Positions 1 to 12,600 of a stretch of DNA of 64,000 nt are shown here, one piece after another; the stretch's first letter is position 1, and every line of letters starts with the position of its first letter. This DNA is from Loxodes magnus (lineage: Eukaryota; Ciliophora; Karyorelictea; Loxodida; Loxodidae), in NCBI GenBank assembly GCA_946699065.1, contig CAMPDV010000201.1, positions 372,001 to 436,000 of the forward strand, given 5' to 3'. The position numbers and the translations under genes are program-made. The notes under the pieces were generated by a model, which had not been told where the DNA came from, did no database searches, and worked only from the letters and a program-made list of their open reading frames with translations.

Positions 1-540
1 TTGCGAAATATGCACATTAAAATCATCTAGAGTTAATGTCACAAATCCTTAAATATTTTTCATGTGTATAAATTGCCAAAATTCCACATAAAAATGATTT
101 AATTATTTAGGTTCTGTCGTTGTGGACCCATATGCATTTATTATTGATATTTTGCTAATCACTCCCAAGCATATTATACTTCTTCCTTAGAATATTTCAA
201 ATCCAGTTACATCTCCTTATTTTATTCACTTTGTAACTTACTCATTTATATAGAAGGTCACTCCCTTATTGTGTTTTGTTCCTGCTTTTATGATTGTAAG
301 ATAACCAAATATCTATGGCATTTTGGTGATTTATTCACAAAAAATTTCTTAAATTGCCATTAGATCTATCTCTTTATCTTGCATGAATATACTTAGTTCT
401 ATTTTTTTACTTATATCCTTTTACGTTTGCTGTTCTTAATTTTAGATTATTTAAAATTATTATGCTTTTTTGGCTTGATTTATTATTTCTTTATTTACAG
501 TTACTTCTTCTTTGGTCTAATTTACTTTTAAATTACTAAA
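1..540 (-). CDS. LINE ORF2 remnant, AP-type endonuclease domain, runs off the window start
   Basis: Read on the minus strand with TAA/TAG as Gln, this stretch gives the ordered motifs of the exonuclease-endonuclease-phosphatase nuclease of non-LTR retrotransposons: MAIQEI (family LQET box) near 300-320, a GVTFYINE strand near 250, INAYGS (family Y-G/A-P box) near 130, and LDDFNVH (family GDFNAH box) near 20. In these elements the domain nicks target DNA to start reverse transcription. The frame is open apart from one TGA, so this copy looks decayed. The reverse transcriptase, if present, lies outside the window. It follows the ORF1-like remnant at 845-1213 on the same strand, the usual LINE order. 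Family assignment rests on motif order alone. Confidence 0.7.
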
Positions 541-844
541 TCCAAAATTTTCTAGCATTTGTAGTTTCTGGTGGGCTGTATTTTTTATTTGCCTAATTAT
601 TTTACTCTTCGTTGTTATATTTTGTTTGAAATTATTCTTGGTAACAATCTTTATACTATTTAAATAATTTGACTTGCTAACTATAATTTTTTTGTTTCTT
701 CCTTTTTTTCACTATGTTTTACTTTATGCTTTGTATCTTCCTAGGAAAATTCGTTATATGTTTTCTCACATCTTGTTCCTTTAAACGATTTATTGTGCCT
801 TTTAAAAAGAATCTTTCTCTATAAGTAAGTTCAGCATAAATAAA

Positions 845-1213
845 CCCATTCATTTTTTTAATGTTCAAATTTACCTTTATTAAATATGCTATTCTTTCTT
901 TGCGCTTTCATTATTTGCGCCTTTTTAATTTTCCGAATTCTCCCTATTTTTTTTGTGGAAATATTTCTTCTTTTATCATATTGAGATTTCCACATTTAAA
1001 ATTCTTCGATCTTTTTGTCTATTTCTGTTATAATTTAATTCCTTCTGTATTGATTCATACTATGCACAGATATTTGGCAGTCTTTACATTTTCGAATAAC
1101 TAGGCGATTGAATTTAGTCTTTAATGCTTCTAAAATTATTTTTATTGGGATATTTTTCCTGATTCTCTTCATTACTTAGCTCTAAATATGTGTTTATATT
1201 TTCATTCACTCAT
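845..1213 (-). pseudogene. LINE ORF1-like remnant upstream of the endonuclease frame
   Basis: A minus-strand frame rich in Asn, Gln, Lys and Glu (for example NEENQEKYPNKN, then ICAQYESIQKELNY) ends just upstream of the ORF2 endonuclease frame. The candidate start reads ATGAGTGAA, matching the MSE start of the ORF1 at 57704-58354. I see no zinc knuckle in this copy. There are at least two frame breaks, so it is probably inactive. Role is inferred: ORF1 proteins of non-LTR elements usually bind the element RNA. About 1.2-2.1 kb upstream is T-rich and shows nothing I can assign. Confidence 0.4.
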
Positions 1214-2103
1214 GTCGTTCTTTTTATAGTTTATAACACCGTCTGTTTTACATTCTAAACTACTGAAGATGTAGATCTATTTAACTCAGACAAATATTTT
1301 TATCGAGCTACCAATTTATTGGCTAGTTTTTAATGTCATAGTAATATTCAATAAATGAGCATAGAGGGTTTTTATATAACCGAATTTATTCAACACTTAT
1401 CCATAATTAAATGAGACGACAATCCAATTAGGAAGCATGAACTCTTTTAGGGCTCTATTCGTTTTTTTATCTTAATTATTAGAAAAATAGTTTAACTATT
1501 CCGTCTTTTTAATTATCTCCAAGAATATTTCAACTATAGATATATCTTTAAACTATTCTTTTCCCTTATGAATGAATATTTTATGCATTACCTGCCAAAA
1601 AATCAATTTTGAGCTTAAAGAATGATTTCAAGTTTTCAAGATTTTTCCTGGTTGTTGTTAAGCACCTTAATATTATTGTATTCATTTTTATTCAATTTTC
1701 TATTTCTTTGTCAACATTCTGTATTAAGAGAAGTTTTTAAAAGTACATTGACCATAAATATATTTTTTTCTTTATATTACTAGCTTTTTCATATCTTTAT
1801 GGAAAAATCTATATGTTCTAAACCAATTTTGGCAGCATGTTTTGTAAGTGAGAGACTATTTAAGAATGCAGAGTTATTTGCATATTTTTTAATACATATA
1901 GTAATAACTAATTTTTATAAAATTGATAAATTTATGTTTAATGCTATAAAAGAACAAAAAATAAGTGAATTATTATATGTGATTTATTTATTTTTATCTA
2001 TTAATCAAAAGAGTGTTGATAGCAAGATTTCGAATATATGATTATACTCTAAATCATATATAAAATTGTTTAATCCAAAATCTTATAAATAAATAATAAA
2101 TTT

Positions 2104-2235
2104 GATTATAGAGAGCGTAGCACCTCGTTGGTGCGCAGCTCTTTATAAGAAAGCGAATTTTAACAACTATTGGCCTAGGTAGACTTGTAGTCTAAATGTT
2201 CCATTAAAAGTTAAGAAATATGACGGGAATTTTAT
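2104..2235 (-). repeat. S2-family 3' tail with conserved hairpin
   Basis: The sequence around 2110-2150 is an imperfect palindrome (AGAGCTGCGCACC against GGTGCTACGCTCT) followed on the minus strand by TATAATC. The same tail ends the repeats at 25147-25566 and 53815-54235 and occurs inverted at 62765-62815. A second short hairpin (TAGACTTGTAGTCTA) lies near 2180-2200. This looks like the 3' end of a retroposed element whose body is short or decayed. About 2.2-3.69 kb to the right is AT-rich with no gene I can support and probably contains the upstream region of RING gene 1. Confidence 0.5.
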
Positions 2236-3694
2236 TGTCTTGAATATTCCAAATTAAATAAATTTTTTGCTTAAATGATAGTTAATGCTTTAAAAAATTT
2301 GTTTTATTAATTAATAGAGAAAAATATATTTGATTTTCATTTTACTTCATATATAATTTTAAAATTTGCCATAATATAACATAATATATTTTATTGTTGT
2401 GTAGTCACTTTTGTTGTGTTTATCACATATTAGTTTACTATTTAAAAATATGTACTTTGAACTTGTTTGGATCTTTACTGGCATGAGTCTTGATGATATT
2501 AAGATTGCTTTTCTTGATTTATTGCTGTAGCTTAAATTTCATTCAATTTATATTTAATTCATTAACTAATTTTAAGATTTAGGGGTTATCTTTATTTATT
2601 TGACATATTTTTTTATTGTAAAGCAAAAATCTTGAATACAATATATTATAAATAAATTTTCTCATTAATTTTCTATTATTTTATTTTCGTAAAAATGGTA
2701 GCAACTATTTTATCTTGGTCGATTGTATTATCAGCATATTTTATCTTTCGGTAGTGAATAAATTTTGTAATAGTTTGTTATTCTATTTTCTATGAGTCAT
2801 TTAGCATTTAGGATTTTTCTGATTTAAATTTTCTAGTGTTGTCAATTTCTCTTACGATCAAATCTGTCTACAAAATTCTCCCTTAAATTTATTACAATGG
2901 CATATTCAGTATTAATTCTTATCTTAAAATATAATTAAAATTTCCATATAATTTATTAAATCTTAAGTTCTTTAATAAAGATCTCTAATTACCTTTGCTA
3001 ATTTATTATTTTTCAATCTAAAGTAGTAAAAGATTACTATCGAAATTTTGTTAGCAATTTTTATTATAGTTTTTTTTATTTGCAGCCATACTATAAAAGT
3101 AAAAAAATTAGCAAAAAGAAGGGTTTAAACAGCTGATTTTTCATTAAATTATATTTTTTATTTTTTCCACAGTTCTTAAATTTTGTAGATGAATAGTATA
3201 TTTTACAGAATTAAAATATATAATAAGTTTATAGTAATATCAAATGAGAGTAAAAAAATTGTAATTATAGTTTGAAAAAGTAATTAGGATATATGTGATA
3301 ATACTAAAAGCTTTTATTACAAATTTAACTAACTAAAATGAACAATAATGAAAAAATATATAGTTCTAAGTTAAAAGACTATTATAACAAATATAGTTAT
3401 AGTTAGTGTAATAATTGAAATAAAATATAATTAAAAAAAATTAGATTTATTTATATTTATTAAAGTATAATATTTTTTATTTACTATTTTAATAGATATT
3501 TAATAAATATAATTAAAGTTATTAAAATAGTAAGTAAAATAGATTATAATTTTAAATTATATAATTAAATATGCTTAATATTTTTAGATTTATTATTTTA
3601 TTTTAATATTTTTTAAGGTGATTAAAATAAATTAAACGTAAGGTGTAGGGTTTAATTATGGTATTTAAGAATTTGTTTTTTATAAATAATAATA

Positions 3695-6600
3695 ATGTCT
3701 GAAATATCCGTAAGTATCAAGTGTGAAGCTTGCAACGGAGATTTTGACGATGGGAAGAAGATTCCAATGCTTCTATCATGTGAACACTAAATGTGTTATG
3801 ACTGCATTCATACTAGCTATTCAAAGGATAGTTAAATCTAATGTGCGAAAGGTGACTGTAAGGTTATAACTCAAATACATCCAACTAAACTAAAAGCGAA
3901 TGAAGGCTTATTATAAAGCATCAAATAATCATCCTTATAAAATGATTTAAATACTCTAAAACATTTAGAGAATGAACTTAGTTAAGAAGCTTAAAAGATA
4001 ACTAAAGTAAAAATATAGATTGTGAATAAATTCTTATACAATCTTGAAAATTATTTGCTAGCAAGCAGCTCCGATATAAAAAAGATTTGTAAAGAATGTT
4101 GGTCTTGATTAAGAAGAAGATAGCAACTCTTTTAGAGATATAAGGTTAGTTGAGATATTAAAGTTTATAATGTGATATTACAAGATAAGATTAAAGAAAA
4201 ATAATTGAGAATGGCAAGAGTATCTTATAAAAAGCTTAGCAAGAGTACAGCAAGTTAGTTAGTAACAACTTGAATATTTTCTAATAAAACATCGAATACA
4301 AGTCTAAGATATAAAAGTGTTAAAGATAAATAGAGAAGCATTAAGATTTTATAAAAGAGTAAGCGAGATAGATGCAAAGTTTATAGATTTAGTTGATAAA
4401 GTCTTAAAATAAAGCAATCTAGGCTCTTTAAAATATTTTTTTGATAAACATAGTATCGCCAAACAATAGGACATTATAGCTCAAGGTCATATAAGAGACT
4501 ACGATAAAGTAGATAAAAGTATAAATCGAACAATAAACTACGTTAAATCATTATGATCTCGACATCTTAAAAAACAACAATAAACTAGAGGACACTTAAA
4601 CTGTATCGAATTTATAAATTGTCATTGGGGATGAACTTCAAATGAAGAAAAGTAAGTTTAAAAGTTAAATATTTTATTTTTAGGTAAGTTAAGCATTTAA
4701 TATTTTTTAAAACTTATAGTATGTAAGTTAAGCATTTAATATTCTTTAAAACTTATAGAAGGTAAGTTAAGCATTTAATATTCTTTAAAACTTATAGAAC
4801 GTAAGTTAAGCATTTAATATTCTTTAAAACTTATAGTATGTAAGTTAAGCATTTAATATTCTTTAAAACTTATAGAAGGTAAGTTAAGCATTTAATATTC
4901 TTTAAAACTTATAGTATGTAAGTTAAGCATTTAATATTCTTTAAAACTTATAGAAGGTAAGTTAAGCATTTAATATTCTTTAAAACTTATAGAACGTAAG
5001 TTAAGCATTTAATATTCTTTAAAACTTATAGTATGTAAGTTAAGCATTTAATATTCTTCAAAACTTATAGAAGGTAAGTTAAGCATTTATTATTCTTTAA
5101 AACTTATAGAACGTAAGTTAAGCATTTAATATTCTTTAAAACTTAAAGAACGTAAGTTAAGCATTTAATATTCTTTAAAACTTATAGCACGTAAGTTAAG
5201 CATTTAATATTCTTTAAAACTTAAAGAACGTAAGTTAAGCATTTAATATTCTTTAAAACTTTAGTATGTAAGTTAAGTATTTAATATTATTTAAAACTTA
5301 TAGAACGTAAGTTAAGCATTTAATATTCTTTAAAACTTATAGTATGTAAGTTAAGCATTTAATATTCTTTAAAACTTATAGCACGTAAGTTAAGCATTTA
5401 ATATTCTTTAAAACTTAAAGAACGTAAGTTAAGCATTTAATATTCTTTAAAACTTTAGTATGTAAGTTAAGCATTTAATATTCTTTAAAACTTAAAGAAC
5501 GTAAGTTAAGCATTTAATATTCTTTAAAACTTTAGTATGTAAGTTAAGCATTTAATATTCTTTAAAACTTATAGTATGTAAGTTAAGCATTTAATATTCT
5601 TTAAAAATTATAGCAAGTAAGTTAAGCATTTAATATTCTTTAAAACTTATAGCACGTAAGTTAAGCATTTAATATTCTTTAAAACTTAAAGAACGTAAGT
5701 TAAGCATTTAATATTCTTTAAAACTTTAGTATGTAAGTTAAGTATTTAATATTATTTAAAACTTATAGAACGTAAGTTAAGCATTTAATATTCTTTAAAA
5801 CTTATAGTATGTAAGTTAAGCATTTAATATTCTTTAAAACTTATAGCACGTAAGTTAAGCATTTAATATTCTTTAAAACTTAAAGAACGTAAGTTAAGCA
5901 TTTAATATTCTTTAAAACTTTAGTATGTAAGTTAAGCATTTAATATTCTTTAAAACTTATAGAACGTAAGTTAAGCATTTAATATTCTTTAAAACTTATA
6001 GTATGTAAGTTAAGCATTTAATATTCTTTAAAACTTAAAGAACGTAAGTTAAGCATTTAATATTCTTTAAAACTTTAGAATGTAAGTTAAGTATTTAATA
6101 TTCTTTAAAACTTAAAGAACGTAAGTTAAGCATTTAATATTCTTTAAAACTTAAAGAACGTAAGTTAAGCATTTAATATTCTTTAAAACTTATAGTATGT
6201 AAGTTAAGCATTTAATATTCTTTAAAACTTATAGTATGTAAGTTAAGCATTTAATATTCTTTAAAACTTTAGTATGTAAGATAAGTATTTAATATTATTT
6301 AAAAATCATAGAAGGTAAATTAAGCATTTAATATTCTTCAAAACTCATAGTATGTAAGTTAAGCATTTAATATTCTTTAAAACTTAAAGAACGTAAGTTA
6401 AGCATTTAATATTCTTTAAAACTTAAAGAACGTAAGTTAAGCATTTAATATTCTTTAAAAATCATAGAAGGTAAGTTAAGCATTTAATATTCTTTAAAAC
6501 TTATAGAAGGTAAGTTAAGCATTTAATATTCTTTAAAACTTATAGCACGTAAGTTAAGCATTTAATATTCTTTAAAAATTATAGTATGTAAGTTAAGCAT

Positions 6601-9600
6601 TTAATATTCTTTAAAACTTATAGCACGTAAGTTAAGCATTTAATATTCTTTAAAAATTATAGCACGTAAGTTAAGCATTTAATATTCTTTAAAACTTAAA
6701 GAACGTAAGTTAAGTATTTAATATTATTTAAAACTTATAGAACGTAAGTTAAGCATTTAATATTCTTTAAAACTTATAGTATGTAAGTTAAGCATTTAAT
6801 ATTCTTTAAAACTTTAGTATGTAAGATAAGTATTTAATATTATTTAAAAATCATAGAAGGTAAATTAAGCATTTAATATTCTTCAAAACTCATAGTATGT
6901 AAGTTAAGCATTTAATATTCTTTAAAAATTATAGCAAGTAAGTTAAGCATTTAATATTCTTTAAAACTTAAAGAACGTAAGTTAAGCATTTAATATTCTT
7001 TAAAACTTAAAGAACGTAAGTTAAGCATTTAATATTCTTTAAAACTTAAAGAACGTAAGTTAAGCATTTAATATTCTTTAAAACTTAAAGAACGTAAGTT
7101 AAGCATTTAATATTCTTTAAAACTTATAGCAAGTAAGTTAAGCATTTAATATTCTTTAAAACTTATAGAAGGTAAGTTAAGCATTTATTATTCTTTAAAA
7201 CTTATAGAACGTAAGTTAAGCATTTAATATTCTTTAAAACTTATAGAACGTAAGTTAAGCATTTAATATTCTTTAAAACTTAAAGAACGTAAGTTAAGCA
7301 TTTAATATTCTTTAAAACTTATAGCACGTAAGTTAAGCATTTAATATTCTTTAAAACTTAAAGAACGTAAGTTAAGCATTTAATATTCTTTAAAACTTTA
7401 GTATGTAAGTTAAGCATTTAATATTCTTTAAAAATTATAGCAAGTAAGTTAAGCATTTAATATTCTTCAAAACTTATAGTATGTAAGTTAAGCATTTAAT
7501 ATTATTTAAAACTTATAGAACGTAAGTTAAGCATTTAATATTCTTTAAAACTTATAGTATGTAAATTAAGCATTTAATATTCTTTAAAACATATAGAAAG
7601 TAAGTTAAGCATTTAATATTCTTTAAAAATCATAGAAGGTAAATTAAGCATTTAATATTCTTCAAAACTCATAGAAAGTAAATTAAGCATTTAATATTCT
7701 TCAAAACTCATAGTATGTAAGTTAAGCATTTAATATTCTTTAAAAATTATAGTATGTAAGTTAAGCATTTAATATTCTTTAAAACTTATAGAACGTAAGT
7801 TAAGCATTTAATATTCTTTAAAACTTAAAGAACGTAAGTTAAGCATTTAATATTCTTTAAAACTTATAGCACGTAAGTTAAGCATTTAATATTCTTTAAA
7901 ACTTAAAGAACGTAAGTTAAGCATTTAATATTCTTTAAAACTTTAGTATGTAAGTTAAGCATTTAATATTCTTTAAAAATTATAGCAAGTAAGTTAAGCA
8001 TTTAATATTCTTCAAAACTTATAGTATGTAAGTTAAGCATTTAATATTATTTAAAACTTATAGAACGTAAGTTAAGCATTTAATATTCTTTAAAACTTAT
8101 AGTATGTAAATTAAGCATTTAATATTCTTTAAAACTTTAGTATGTAAGTTAAGCATTTAATATTCTTTAAAACTTATAGCACGTAAGTTAAGCATTTAAT
8201 ATTCTTTAAAACTTAAAGAACGTAAGTTAAGCATTTAATATTCTTTAAAACTTTAGTATGTAAGTTAAGTATTTAATATTCTTTAAAACTTAAAGAACGT
8301 AAGTAAAGCATTTAATATTCTTTAAAACTTAAAGAACGTAAGTTATGCATTTAATATTCTTTAAAACTTATAGTATGTAAGTTAAGCATTTAATATTCTT
8401 TAAAACTTAAGGAACGTAAGTTAAGCATTTAATATTCTTTAAAACTTATAGTATGTAAGTTAAGCATTTAATATTCTTTAAAACTTAAAGAACGTAAGTT
8501 AAGCATTTAATATTCTTTAAAACTTTAGTATGTAAGTTAAGTATTTAATATTATTTAAAACTTATAGCACGTAAGTTAAGTATTTAATATTCTTTAAAAC
8601 TTATAGAAGGTAAGTTAAGCATTTAATATTCTTTAAAACTTATAGTATGTAAGTTAAGCATTTAATATTCTTTAAAACTTAAAGAACGTAAGTAAAGCAT
8701 TTAATATTCTTTAAAACTTAAAGAACGTAAGTTAAGCATTTAATATTCTTTAAAACTTATAGTATGTAAGTTAAGCATTTAATATTCTTTAAAACTTAAA
8801 GAACGTAAGTTATGCATTTAATATTCTTTAAAACTTAAAGAACGTAAGTTAAGCATTTAATATTCTTTAAAACTTATAGCACGTAAGTTAAGCATTTAAT
8901 ATTCTTTAAAACTTAAAGAACGTAAGTTAAGCATTTAATATTCTTTAAAACTTAAAGAACGTAAGTTAAGCATTTAATATTCTTTAAAAATCATAGAAGG
9001 TAAGTTAAGCATTTAATATTCTTTAAAACTTATAGCACGTAAGTTAAGCATTTAATATTCTTTAAAACTTAAAGAACGTAAGTTAAGCATTTAATATTCT
9101 TTAAAACTTAAAGAACGTAAGTTAAGCATTTAATATTCTTTAAAAATTATAGCAAGTAAGTTAAGCATTTAATATTCTTCAAAACTTAAAGAACGTAAGT
9201 TAAGCATTTATTATTCTTTAAAACTTATAGAACGTAAGTTAAGCATTTAATATTCTTTAAAACTTAAAGAACGTAAGTTAAGCATTTAATATTCTTTAAA
9301 ACTTTAGTATGTAAGTTAAGCATTTAATATTCTTTAAAACTTAAAGAACGTAAGTTAAGCATTTAATATTCTTTAAAACTTAAAGAACGTAAGTTAAGCA
9401 TTTAATATTCTTTAAAACTTTAGTATGTAAGTTAAGCATTTAATATTCTTTAAAACTTAAAGAACGTAAGTTAAGCATATAATATTCTTTAAAAATCATA
9501 GAAGGTAAATTAAGCATTTAATATTCTTCAAAACTTATAGAAAGTAAATTAAGCATTTTATATTCTTTAAAACTTATAGTATGTAAGTTAAGCATTTAAT

Positions 9601-12600
9601 ATTCTTTAAAAATTATAGCAAGTAAGTTAAGCATTTAATATTCTTTAAAACTTATAGTATGTAAGTTAAGCATTTAATATTCTTTAAAACTTATAGTATG
9701 TAAGTTAAGCATTTAATATTCTTTAAAACTTTAGTATGTAAGATAAGCATTTAATATTCTTTAAAAATCATAGAAGGTAAATTAAGCATTTAATATTCTT
9801 CAAAACTCATAGTATGTAAGTTAAGCATTTAATATTCTTTAAAAATTATAGCAAGTAAGTTAAGCATTTAATATTCTTCAAAACTTATAGTATGTAAGTT
9901 AAGCATTTAATATTCTTTAAAACTTATAGAAGGTAAATTAAGCATTTAATATTCTTTAAAACTTATAGCACGTAAGTTAAGCATTTAATATTCTTTAAAA
10001 CTTATAGTATGTAAGTTAAGCATTTAATATTCTTTAAAACTTAAGGAACGTAAGTTAAGCATTTAATATTCTTTAAAACTTTAGTATGTAAGTTAAGTAT
10101 TTAATATTATTTAAAACTTATAGAACGTAAGTTAAGCATTTAATATTCTTTAAAAATTATAGCAAGTAAGTTAAGCATTTAATATTCTTTAAAACTTAAA
10201 GAACGTAAGTTAAGCATTTAATATTCTTTAAAACTTAAAGAACGTAAGTTAAGCATTTAATATTCTTTAAAACTTAAAGAACGTAAGTTAAGCATTTAAT
10301 ATTCTTTAAAACTTAAAGAACGTAAGTTAAGCATTTAATATTCTTTAAAACTTAAAGAACGTAAGTTAAGCATTTAATATTATTTAAAACTTATAGAACG
10401 TAAGTTAAGCATTTAATATTCTTTAAAACTTATAGTATGTAAGTTAAGCATTTAATATTCTTTAAAACTTATAGTATGTAAGTTAAGTATTTAATATTAT
10501 TTAAAACTTATAGAACGTAAGTTAAGCATTTAATATTCTTTAAAAATTATAGCAAGTAAGTTAAGCATTTAATATTCTTTAAAACTTAAAGAACGTAAGT
10601 TAAGCATTTAATATTCTTTAAAACTTAAAGAACGTAAGTTAAGCATTTAATATTATTTAAAACTTATAGAACGTAAGTTAAGCATTTAATATTCTTTAAA
10701 ACTTATAGTATGTAAGTTAAGCATTTAATATTATTTAAAACTTATAGAACGTAAGTTAAGCATTTAATATTCTTTAAAACTTATAGTATGTAAGTTAAGC
10801 ATTTAATATTCTTTAAAACTTATAGTATGTAAGTTAAGCATTTAATATTCTTTAAAACTTAAAGAACGTAAGTTAAGCATTTAATATTCTTTAAAACTTA
10901 TAGTATGTAAGTTAAGCATTTATTATTCTTTAAAACTTATAGAACGTAAGTTAAGCATTTAATATTCTGTAAAACTTAAAGAACGTAAGTTAAGCATTTA
11001 ATATTCTGTAAAACTTAAAGAACGTAAGTTAAGCATTTAATATTCTTTAAAAATCATAGAAGGTAAGTTAAGCATTTAATATTCTTTAAAAATTATAGCA
11101 AGTAAGTTAAGCATTTAATATTCTTTAAAACTTATAGTATGTAAGTTAAGCATTTAATATTCTTTAAAACTTATAGAACGTAAGTTAAGCATTTAATATT
11201 CTGTAAAACTTAAAGAACGTAAGTTAAGCATTTAATATTCTTTAAAAATCATAGAAGGTAAGTTAAGCATTTAATATTCTTTAAAAATTATAGCAAGTAA
11301 GTTAAGCATTTAATATTCTTTAAAACTTATAGTATGTAAGTTAAGCATTTAATATTCTTTAAAACTTATAGAACGTAAGTTAAGCATTTAATATTCTTTA
11401 AAACTTATAGAACGTAAGTTAAGCATTTAATATTCTTTAAAACTTAAAGAACGTAAGTTAAGCATTTAATATTCTTTAAAACTTATAGTATGTAAGTTAA
11501 GCATTTAATATTCTTTAAAACTTAAAGAACGTAAGTTAAGCATTTAATATTCTTTAAAACTTTAGTATGTAAGTTAAGTATTTAAAATTATTTAAAACTT
11601 ATAGAACGTAAGTTAAGCATTTAATATTCTTTAAAACTTATAGTATGTAAGTTAAGCATTTAATATTCTTTAAAACTTAAAGAACGTAAGTTAAGCATTT
11701 AATATTCTTTAAAACTTTAGTATGTAAGTTAAGTATTTAATATTATTTAAAACTTATAGAACGTAAGTTAAGCATTTAATATTCTTTAAAACTTATAGTA
11801 TGTAAGTTAAGCATTTAATATTCTTTAAAACTTATAGTATGTAAGTTAAGCATTTAATATTCTTTAAAACTTAAAGAACGTAAGTTAAGCATTTAATATT
11901 CTTTAAAACTTTAGTATGTAAGTTAAGTATTTAATATTATTTAAAACTTATAGAACGTAAGTTAAGCATTTAATATTCTTTAAAACTTTAGTATGTAAGA
12001 TAAGTATTTAATATTATTTAAAAATCATAGAAGGTAAATTAAGCATTTAATATTCTTTAAAACATATAGAAAGTAAGTTAAGCATTTAATATTCTTTAAA
12101 AATCATAGAAGGTAAATTAAGCATTTAATATTCTTTAAAAATCATAGAAGGTAAATTAAGCATTTAATATTCTTCAAAACTCATAGAAAGTAAGTTAAGC
12201 ATTTAATATTCTTCAAAACTTATAGTATGTAAGTTAAGCATTTAATATTCTTTAAAACTTATAGAACGTAAGTTAAGCATTTAATATTCTTTAAAACTTA
12301 AAGAACGTAAGTTAAGCATTTAATATTCTTTAAAACTTATAGCACGTAAGTTAAGCATTTAATATTCTTTAAAACTTATAGTATGTAAGTTAAGCATTTA
12401 ATATTCTTTAAAACTTAAAGAACGTAAGTTAAGCATTTAATATTCTTTAAAACTTTAGTATGTAAGTTAAGTATTTAATATTCTTTAAAACTTAAAGAAC
12501 GTAAGTTAAGCATTTAATATTCTTTAAAACTTTAGTATGTAAGTTAAGCATTTAATATTCTTCAAAACTTATAGAAGGTAAGTTAAGCATTTAATATTCT

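Noticed and set aside
861-1103. Plus-strand frame rich in Phe
   Set aside because: It is the T-rich complement of the minus-strand LINE ORF1-like remnant.
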